Below the pieces are notes generated by a model that worked only from the letters and a program-made list of their open reading frames with translations, was not told where the DNA came from and did no database searches. A stretch of DNA of 64,000 nt from Tenacibaculum dicentrarchi (GTDB taxonomy: Bacteria > Bacteroidota > Bacteroidia > Flavobacteriales > Flavobacteriaceae): positions 973,501 through 1,037,500 of the forward strand of contig NZ_OZ038524.1 in NCBI RefSeq assembly GCF_964036635.1, read 5' to 3'. The translations under genes were made by a program, and so were the position numbers. Shown here in pieces: positions 45,894 through 52,385 of the stretch (positions are counted from its first letter, which is position 1; each line of letters starts with the position of its first letter).

Positions 45894-46600
45894 TTTTTTA
45901 TTTTTTTAATAATGATAAGAGAAAAATAAGGAGTTTCTCTTTTACTAGCTATATCCCAGTTATTAGTTATAAATTGTTGGTCAGTTCCTAGGCGTTCGGC
46001 ATAGGTGACGCTATGTTTTTGAGTGTCAATTACAGTGGTAATTATATCAATAACCGATATAATTTTCATTAAAACTATGGTGTCAAAATTATCAATAGCT
46101 TCTTGTAATTCTTCTTTACTCTGGATGCGAGGAATAACGGTTACTTTTTCATTTTGCAAACACAAAGGAATTTGACTTTCTGATGATAAATGCAAGTAAG
46201 AAGTAATTCCTGGAATTAAATCTATTTTTAATTGATGAGCTTTAATTTTTTCTAATAGATAAGAAAAAGAGCTGTAGGTACTAATATCACCTTCGCTTAC
46301 AATAGCTATGTATAAACCATTTTTATAATCGTTTAAAATTTGTTGAAAAGTAGTTTCGTAAACCTCTTTAGCCTGAATTCTTTCTAAATCCATCTTTAGA
46401 TAAAATCCGACCAATTTATTAGTCTCTAAATTGTAATTATTTAAAATAGTACGTGAATAACTCACTTTTCGACCATCTTTAAATAATGAACCAGGATAAT
46501 ATATTTTATCAGCTTGCTGTAAGGTTTTTAATCCTTTTAAGGTAATTAAATCCGCATCACCAGTACCTAACGAAACACCGTGTATTGTACCCGTTATCAT
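45890..46600 (-). CDS. cobI: Precorrin-2 C20-methyltransferase
   Basis: A SAM-dependent methylase converting (cobalt-)precorrin-2 to 3A. The 236-aa protein begins with the motif GTIHGVSLGTGDADLITLKG. The family segments ADKIYYPGSLFKDG, IAIVSEGDISTYSSFSYL and LIPGITSYLHLSS follow, and it is complete to the C-terminus. CobI and CbiL cannot be separated by sequence alone. ATGA overlaps on both sides tie it to cbiX and cobJ-cobH. Confidence 0.92.
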   Translation of the reverse strand: MITGTIHGVSLGTGDADLITLKGLKTLQQADKIYYPGSLFKDGRKVSYSRTILNNYNLETNKLVGFYLKMDLERIQAKEVYETTFQQILNDYKNGLYIAIVSEGDISTYSSFSYLLEKIKAHQLKIDLIPGITSYLHLSSESQIPLCLQNEKVTVIPRIQSKEELQEAIDNFDTIVLMKIISVIDIITTVIDTQKHSVTYAERLGTDQQFITNNWDIASKRETPYFSLIIIKKIKK

Positions 46601-47529
46601 ATTCCTAAGCCTTTTTTAATTTTAGTAAATACATTACTTTTTTGCCCAACTTTTTCATCTTCTTCAAATAAAACACCTTTTACACCTAAATGATGTCCAA
46701 CTTGTTCTTTACCAACTTCATCTTCTAATCCAACAATTTGTTTTCGATATTTACACAATTGGCAATTCATATTTGCTGTACCGTTGATGGTTTCATCTAA
46801 ACGTTCATCAAAAGCTTTTAAAATTAATTCATCGCTACCAAAAGCATCAGTATAAATATGTTCAAAAGGAGAGGTTTCATCAAAAGTGCGAATTTGATTG
46901 TAAATACGTTCTAAAAGAATTCCTGTAAAAAAGAAAAACGGAATCGCAATAGTTCGTTTAAATTCCATTTTACTGGTTAATTCTAAACTTTTAGTAACCG
47001 TCGGATACGCCGTTCCGCTATATGCAACGGTTGTAAAACCAAAACCCATTCCTTCGCCTAACATACACGCTAATTTGTGTACATCAGAATTGGCATCAGT
47101 ATCTGTAGTTCCTCGTCCAACCACCATTAAACAAACATCTTTTCTATCAATAACAGGATGTTTGCTTTCTTCTTCTAAAATTCTTTTTTGAGCCAATTCT
47201 AGTAAAAACGAATTTACACCAAGGTGTTTTCCCATTTTTATAGTTAAATCGCTATAATAACTCTGTATGGTATTCATTTCATACGGAATATCATTTTTAG
47301 CATGAGAACCTGCAAAAAGAATAATCGGCAAAGCATAAATTTCACGAATTCCTTTTTGATACATGCGTTCAATAGAAGCTTCATACACAGGATGATTGAA
47401 TTCTAAAAATCCATAATCCACTTCATAATCAGTATAACGAGCCTGTAAGGCTTCAACTAATTGTTTAAAAGCATCAGTTCCTGTTTTGGTTCTGCTACCA
47501 TGTCCGCAAAGTAAAATTCCTTTTTTCAT
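46597..47529 (-). CDS. cbiX: Sirohydrochlorin cobaltochelatase CbiX, long form
   Basis: An ATP-independent chelatase inserting Co(II) into sirohydrochlorin. The 310-aa protein has two CbiX/SirB half-domains with LLCGHGSRTKTGTDAF (about 7-22, catalytic His in GHGS) and LPIILFAGSHAKNDIP (second His), then MVVGRGTTDTDAN and IPFFFFTGILLERI in the second half. The C-terminal tail NCQLCKYRKQ resembles the cysteine-bearing extension of long CbiX. There is no poly-His tail. The presence of CbiX and of CobN in the same operon is unusual. It lies 4 bases after the SDR-SUMT fusion. Confidence 0.9.
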   Translation of the reverse strand: MKKGILLCGHGSRTKTGTDAFKQLVEALQARYTDYEVDYGFLEFNHPVYEASIERMYQKGIREIYALPIILFAGSHAKNDIPYEMNTIQSYYSDLTIKMGKHLGVNSFLLELAQKRILEEESKHPVIDRKDVCLMVVGRGTTDTDANSDVHKLACMLGEGMGFGFTTVAYSGTAYPTVTKSLELTSKMEFKRTIAIPFFFFTGILLERIYNQIRTFDETSPFEHIYTDAFGSDELILKAFDERLDETINGTANMNCQLCKYRKQIVGLEDEVGKEQVGHHLGVKGVLFEEDEKVGQKSNVFTKIKKGLGI

Positions 47530-47533
47530 TGAT

Positions 47534-49087
47534 TTAATTTATTGGTTTTACACCTATTAAAAATACTACAGGCATTTGTAGTGGTTGTTTTTTTATATCG
47601 TTTTCTATTTCTCCTAATGTTGATGAAAGTAATACTTCATTATTTCTTGATACATTAGAAACAGCATTGATAGGAATTGTAGAATCTCCACAAATGCTTA
47701 TCAATTTAGGAATTAATTTATCTAAACTTTTTAAGCCCATATACAGCGCTAATGTATTTCCTGCTTTTAGCATTTCAGCAATTCCTTTCAATTGTTCGGT
47801 TGAATAATCTGCTGTATGTGCGGTACAAATTAAAACGGCGTTTGATTTTCTTCTTTCTGTAATAGGTATGTCAACTGCGCTAGCGGCTGCTAATACAGCT
47901 GAAATCCCTGGGACAACTGTAAAAGGAAGTTTATGTTTCTTTAAAAAACGAACCTCTTCGGCAGCTCTTCCATAAATATATGGGTCGCCAGATTTTATGC
48001 GAACGACTTTATCACCTTGTTCACAATGTTTTTTCATCAATAAATTGATGTTATCTTGACGACTTTGTTGGTCTTCTTTATCGCCAAATTTTCTACCGAC
48101 ATAAATACGTTCCGCTTGTGTATTGATGTTTAATATTTCATCAGAAATTAAATTATCATGTAAAATAATTTCCGCAGTTTCAATCGCCTCAAAAGCTTTT
48201 AAAGTTAGTAGATTTTTATTTCCAGGACCTGCGCCAACAATCGAAATTTCAGGTAAATGTTCTCTTGTAAAAATCCATTCAGGATTAGCAAATTGATACG
48301 TGAAATTTAATAACGATTTTGATTTTGAATTATCAATTATTTTAAAACGTTCTTCTGATGTTTTAGCTGTTTCAAAAATAGGAGCAGGCATATTTAATTT
48401 GATAGCTGCATTTTCATAATATTCTTTTCTTTTCGGATGTATATCTGCACAACCATTAATAATTTCACCAAAACAATTTTGATTTAAAATAGTATCAATT
48501 AAACTAATAACATCTTTCTGATGAATTAAATTAACAGGTACATTAGGGTTTTTTAATTGCTTTTTATTGGCAAGAAATCTTCCAGGATGACGTTTCGCAC
48601 CGATTAAACCCGCTAAACGTAAAATAGTTAAATTATCACCAAAATGTTGTTGTAATAATTCTTCGGCTTTAATTAATGCGTGTCCAGATGCTTTTTCAGG
48701 AACACATTTTTCAGCTTCATTTATCAGATTATTATTGTTTTGATATACCGAAGTAGAACTCACAAAAATAACTTTTGTTGATTTAGGAGTTTGTTCTATA
48801 ATTTGCGCTATTTGCTTCGGATGAATTGTTTCAATATTATCAATTCTTTTAGGCGGAAAATTAATAATAAGGATGTTTGTATCTGTAATAAAAGATTCCC
48901 AATCACCAATAATATTATCGGCTTCAAGTCTTATTCTGCAAGTATGAAACGAATATTTAGCAAGTGTTTTTAGTTTTTCTACAGATGAGGTACTTCCATT
49001 AACAGTATATCCATTTTTTTGTAACTGTAAAGCAAGCGGTAAACCTAACCAGCCCAAACCTAATATTGAAACATGTTGTTTATTCAT
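47534..49087 (-). CDS. Fusion of an SDR-type NAD(P)-binding protein with uroporphyrinogen-III C-methyltransferase
   Basis: A 517-aa fusion. Residues 1-275 form an atypical short-chain dehydrogenase/epimerase domain (YeeZ-like): cofactor loop GLGWLGLPLA (10-19), VIFVSSTSVYQNN (107-119), and His136/Lys140 where a YxxxK would stand, so the usual catalytic tyrosine is missing. Residues 280-517 are SUMT (CobA): ISIVGAGPGNKNLLTLKA, IKSGDPYIYGRA and TVVPGISAVLAAASAVDIP. SUMT makes precorrin-2 from uroporphyrinogen III. The N-terminal domain has no proven role. In siroheme synthases a different Rossmann domain fused to SUMT dehydrogenates precorrin-2 to sirohydrochlorin, the CbiX substrate, so a similar role is an attractive inference. 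Confidence 0.85.
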   Translation of the reverse strand: MNKQHVSILGLGWLGLPLALQLQKNGYTVNGSTSSVEKLKTLAKYSFHTCRIRLEADNIIGDWESFITDTNILIINFPPKRIDNIETIHPKQIAQIIEQTPKSTKVIFVSSTSVYQNNNNLINEAEKCVPEKASGHALIKAEELLQQHFGDNLTILRLAGLIGAKRHPGRFLANKKQLKNPNVPVNLIHQKDVISLIDTILNQNCFGEIINGCADIHPKRKEYYENAAIKLNMPAPIFETAKTSEERFKIIDNSKSKSLLNFTYQFANPEWIFTREHLPEISIVGAGPGNKNLLTLKAFEAIETAEIILHDNLISDEILNINTQAERIYVGRKFGDKEDQQSRQDNINLLMKKHCEQGDKVVRIKSGDPYIYGRAAEEVRFLKKHKLPFTVVPGISAVLAAASAVDIPITERRKSNAVLICTAHTADYSTEQLKGIAEMLKAGNTLALYMGLKSLDKLIPKLISICGDSTIPINAVSNVSRNNEVLLSSTLGEIENDIKKQPLQMPVVFLIGVKPIN

Positions 49088-49089
49088 AA

Positions 49090-49890
49090 TTATTTTAAAT
49101 GTAAGTTGGTGTTTTGTAACTGAATTTTAGTGCAATATAACCAAGCTTTATTTTCTATGGAATCGAAAGTTATTTTTCCTAAAATTTCACCAAATTTATT
49201 TTTGAAACGAATACCTGTGAGTGCTGTTTCTTTTTGATGAAAATATTCTGTACTAGAAATTTTTGATTGTTGTAATTCCTTATTTTCTTTAGGAACTGCA
49301 GCAATTGTTAACTTTATGATTTCCGTTTTAGTTTTTAATTCAAGCGTATGTGTATCTGAATAATTTACTGTAATTATTTTATCAAAAGAAATAATATTTT
49401 TATCAGCCATAGCAAGTGTTACACCTTTTGGATTTTCTGATAAATATAAGAAAAGAGGATATAAATATTGATCAGAGCTAAAACCTTTAGTAATAAAACA
49501 ATTTCCTAATTCAGCATCATTTTTTAACTCGAAAGGTTTTGGTTTTATAGGCGCTCTTTCGTTATTAGAAACTAGTTTATTCCATTCTTTTTTGTATAAT
49601 AAATCATCTTCATTAAAAGGCTCATTATTAATATGAGCCTTTATAATTGGAGTAATTTTTTCAGGTGTTAATTCTTTATACCAAAACTCGCCAGGATACA
49701 CAATACAAGTTGGAGCATCTTCACATCTACCGTTACATCTTGTTTTAATTGTATGCGTTTTATCCCAAAGATTATTGTTTCGTAAGTAAGCTCTTGCCGT
49801 TCTTGTTACTTGTTCGCTTCCTGCTTTTTGACAAGAACCTCCGTCGCAAAAGAAAAATGTATGCGTTGTATTAGCTATATCTTTTCCCAT
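49090..49890 (-). CDS. Thioredoxin-like [2Fe-2S] ferredoxin with unknown C-terminal domain
   Basis: The N-terminal ~100 residues are a thioredoxin-fold [2Fe-2S] ferredoxin: Cys15 and Cys20 in FFCDGGSCQKAG, Cys52 and Cys56 in TRCNGRCEDAPTC, with an extra Cys62 and IVYPGEFWYKEL. The remaining ~160 residues are not recognised; they look like an alpha/beta domain with a DUF2470-like flavour (GVTLAMADKN, ALTGIRFKNKFGEILGKI), a weak impression only. It is the second gene of the riboswitch operon, next to the SDR-SUMT fusion and CbiX. A redox role in corrin ring synthesis is inferred from context, not shown. Confidence 0.8.
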   Translation of the reverse strand: MGKDIANTTHTFFFCDGGSCQKAGSEQVTRTARAYLRNNNLWDKTHTIKTRCNGRCEDAPTCIVYPGEFWYKELTPEKITPIIKAHINNEPFNEDDLLYKKEWNKLVSNNERAPIKPKPFELKNDAELGNCFITKGFSSDQYLYPLFLYLSENPKGVTLAMADKNIISFDKIITVNYSDTHTLELKTKTEIIKLTIAAVPKENKELQQSKISSTEYFHQKETALTGIRFKNKFGEILGKITFDSIENKAWLYCTKIQLQNTNLHLK

Positions 49891-49893
49891 AAT

Positions 49894-51930
49894 TTAAAAG
49901 AAATAAGTGAAACTTACTTTTGATAAAAAAGGAGTTCCTGGTGTAAAATGAATATCATCAATAGGTTGTAATTCGTTTTTTAATTGTGACGAATCATAAA
50001 AAAAAGCTTCTCTCCATGCTGTATTAAAAATATTTTCTACGGATAAACCTATTTGATATTTTGGTCTTATGTAGTTGATAACAAAATCTGCAATAAAATA
50101 ACTGTCAGCAATTACAGATTCGTCTTTAATTAAAGGACGTTCTCCTAAAAAACGATAACGTAACGATGTGTTAATTCCATTTTTTAAACGCAAAGTAGCG
50201 CCACCAGTTGAAGTAAAACGAGGCGCACTAGGAATTTTATTTTCAGTTTTCGGAGTATCTAATAAAGTTCCAAAACTATAATTTAAATCGGTATCGAACC
50301 AAAAATAAGGCAATGGTTGATATCTAAAAGATGCTTCACTACCAATTCGTTTCGATCTTCCTTTATTTTCAAATTCAAATCCATCAGGACTAAAAACAAA
50401 TTCAGCATCACTTTGTAAATAAAAAGTAGCAATGTTACCAACAAAGTTTTTTCCTATTTTAAATTCTGTACCAATATCGTATCCGATAGCTTTAGGTAAC
50501 GGATTAATTTCTTTGTTTTTTATAGCTGCGTTTGCGTAGTTTGAATGAAAACCAGAACTTGCTTTTGCATATAATTGTAAGTTTTTAGTAGCATCATAAA
50601 ACAAACTAAATTTCGGACTTATTCTAATAGAATTTGTTTTCCCTTGTTGAGAAACTGGTACTATTTCGGTTACATTAAAATCGAAATAATCAGCTCTAAG
50701 ACCTGCTAAAGCAGTTAGCTTAGGAGTTATTTGAATTCTTTCTTTTAAAAATAAAGCAACGTTTGTTTCTTTAATATCAAATTCATTTATAGGATTTGAC
50801 AAGGTACGTCCAATAGCATTATTTAAACCAATATTGTTATTGTTACGTTGAATTTCCCAACCAAAAGTAGTGGTGCTATTTGGTATTTGAAATATGTTTT
50901 TAGTTGAAATATTTCCTTTATAAGTATATGTTTTACGATTTTCTTGTTGATGAATCATATCACCATTAACAGGATTATTTTGATAAAAAGAAAAATTAGA
51001 AAACAAATTGTACTTATTAGAAACATAATAAAACTGATTTGTAAGCTGTGTTTTATCAGAAATATCAGAAGATAATTGCATGTTAAAATGCATTCTTTCA
51101 GTATCGCCACCTTCTTTATCGTCAATAGCTCCAAATCTATCTATTAATCCACTTTTAACAGCTCTTAAAGGTATTTGACCCGAAGCATTCCAATTACTAT
51201 TAAATGTAGAAATTGATGTTCTTAATTTATGATTATCAGAAAATGCAACGGTATATTTTGTAAATGTATTTAATCTTTTAAGTCTTTGTTCACTTTCAAA
51301 AAAACTGTCATTATAAGTTCCTTCAATAGCAATGTAAGCACTTTCTTCATTCTTAGTTAAAGAATTGTTTTTATCAATAAGTGATACCATTGCCAAAGCT
51401 CTAGCAAAATCGTATTGACCATATTCTAACTTTACAAAATTACGATGTACTTTATCTTTTGATGAAAATTTAGCAGCTCCAGAAACGGCAAAATTTCCTA
51501 ATGAAGTTTCATGAGGTCCTTTATAATAATCGGCAGCTTGAACAGTTTCAGGAATTAAAAAATGTAAATCTGCATAGCCTTGTCCGTGTGCGTGAGAACT
51601 TAAATTAACGCCAATATCATCAACTAAAACAGCAAAATCGGTTCCATGGTCGTTATCAAAACCTCTTAAAAATATTTGTTCGGCTTTTCCGCCACCAGCA
51701 TGTTGCGCTATAAATAAACCTGGTACTGTTTTTAAAAAATCGTGAGCGCTATTTATTGGTCGTAATTGCAACGAAATTTTAGAAACCTTATGAGTACCTA
51801 ATTTTTTTTCGTTTTTAGAGTTGATAATTATTTCAGAAAGTTCTATTTCTGAGTTTTTTTTGTTGTTTTGTGAGAATACAGATAATGAAAAACACATTAT
51901 CCATAGACTGCATAAAATCAATTTTTGCAT
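49894..51930 (-). CDS. TonB-dependent outer-membrane receptor, B12-riboswitch controlled
   Basis: A 678-aa protein with signal peptide (about 1-20, ending VFSQ). The plug domain (30-150) contains HDFLKTVPGLFIAQHAGGG, IFLRGFDNDHGTDFAVLVDDI and a long 22-strand barrel ending in an aromatic residue (VSFTYFF). It lacks the carboxypeptidase-like N-terminal extension of SusC proteins. Location directly behind a cobalamin riboswitch suggests uptake of a corrinoid or of cobalt; BtuB is a functional analogue, not a sequence-based call. No BtuFCD genes are in the window. It is the first gene of the 18-gene operon, and the ferredoxin gene begins 3 bases later. Confidence 0.88.
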   Translation of the reverse strand: MQKLILCSLWIMCFSLSVFSQNNKKNSEIELSEIIINSKNEKKLGTHKVSKISLQLRPINSAHDFLKTVPGLFIAQHAGGGKAEQIFLRGFDNDHGTDFAVLVDDIGVNLSSHAHGQGYADLHFLIPETVQAADYYKGPHETSLGNFAVSGAAKFSSKDKVHRNFVKLEYGQYDFARALAMVSLIDKNNSLTKNEESAYIAIEGTYNDSFFESEQRLKRLNTFTKYTVAFSDNHKLRTSISTFNSNWNASGQIPLRAVKSGLIDRFGAIDDKEGGDTERMHFNMQLSSDISDKTQLTNQFYYVSNKYNLFSNFSFYQNNPVNGDMIHQQENRKTYTYKGNISTKNIFQIPNSTTTFGWEIQRNNNNIGLNNAIGRTLSNPINEFDIKETNVALFLKERIQITPKLTALAGLRADYFDFNVTEIVPVSQQGKTNSIRISPKFSLFYDATKNLQLYAKASSGFHSNYANAAIKNKEINPLPKAIGYDIGTEFKIGKNFVGNIATFYLQSDAEFVFSPDGFEFENKGRSKRIGSEASFRYQPLPYFWFDTDLNYSFGTLLDTPKTENKIPSAPRFTSTGGATLRLKNGINTSLRYRFLGERPLIKDESVIADSYFIADFVINYIRPKYQIGLSVENIFNTAWREAFFYDSSQLKNELQPIDDIHFTPGTPFLSKVSFTYFF

Positions 51931-51983
51931 TTAAAAATGAGATTAAGCAGGCAAGGAAAGAAAATATAAAAAAACAATTTTCT

Positions 51984-52002
51984 AACTCTTTACCCGAGAG
52001 TT
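51984..52002 (-). promoter_or_regulatory. Conserved hairpin downstream of riboswitch 1
   Basis: On the minus strand AACTCT and AGAGTT pair around the loop CGGGTAA, 21 bases after the B12 box and 53 before the receptor ATG. The same element occurs behind riboswitch 2 with a compensating C-G to T-A change. It is likely part of the expression platform (position of P13/L13 in class I cobalamin riboswitches). Confidence 0.6.
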
Positions 52003-52021
52003 AATATAAATTAATGTTTAA

Positions 52022-52194
52022 ACGGCAGGTCTCCTGACTTAACTCTATTTTATTTACCTTCCCATAGTTATAACTACAGTGGTTTTTACTAATAAAATAT
52101 TGCTTGAGTCTTACAGTTGCGGGAACAGTTTTGGATTTACACCAAATTCCCTTTTAATTCTATATTCTGATGATAAAAAAAGAATAAGAAACCG
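52022..52194 (-). promoter_or_regulatory. Cobalamin riboswitch 1 (leader of the main cobalamin operon)
   Basis: On the minus strand the aptamer runs from about 52194 to 52022. The hallmarks are TTAAAAGGGAATTTGGTG, then TTCCCGCAACTGTAAG, then the B12 box AGTCAGGAGACCTGCC at 52024-52039. It lies upstream of the TonB receptor and through it controls the corrin genes. B12 binding is expected to lower expression. It is nearly identical over about 68 bases of its 5' half to the second riboswitch at 54784-54955. Confidence 0.93.
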
Positions 52195-52203
52195 AATATG
52201 CTG

Positions 52204-52211
52204 CAAATGTA
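52204..52211 (-). promoter_or_regulatory. -7 promoter element of the main cobalamin operon
   Basis: TACATTTG on the minus strand matches TAnnTTTG and predicts transcription starting near 52198, a few bases before the first conserved riboswitch base. No TTG at the ideal -33 distance. Confidence 0.6.
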
Positions 52212-52213
52212 TT

Positions 52214-52300
52214 GTTTTTTTTGATTTAAAAGATGGAATCGAAAAGGAGTTTTTATGCAATCAGTTTCGGATAAAAAAGAAAAAAGCTTGTACATCATTA
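52214..52300 (-). pseudogene. Putative remnant of the 3' end of a cbiB-linked ATPase gene
   Basis: On the minus strand the segment ending TTTTAA at about 52225 reads L-L-F-D-S-I-F-stop, against L-I-L-D-S-I-F-stop at the end of the intact ATPase gene (54989-55516). The nucleotide similarity continues unbroken through the promoter into the riboswitch. Upstream, the frame shows in-frame stops and an indel, with only scattered similarity (a P-K-L-x-A segment against P-R-F-S-A). It looks like a decayed end left by duplication of the riboswitch module. The left boundary is uncertain. Confidence 0.45.
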
Positions 52301-52385
52301 CAAATCTTGATAAAAACGAATCAAGAAAAAGTATCAAAAATAAAATACCTAAGTAATGATGTAAATCGCTAATTTTTAATTGATA

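Noticed and set aside
49894..51930. Naming the receptor btuB
   Set aside because: The riboswitch suggests a corrinoid or cobalt ligand, but I could not identify BtuB-specific sequence features, so the symbol is withheld.
52079..52372. 97-codon plus-strand open frame across riboswitch 1
   Set aside because: It is antisense to the conserved aptamer and promoter, its protein is low-complexity, and the bases are fully explained by the riboswitch on the other strand.
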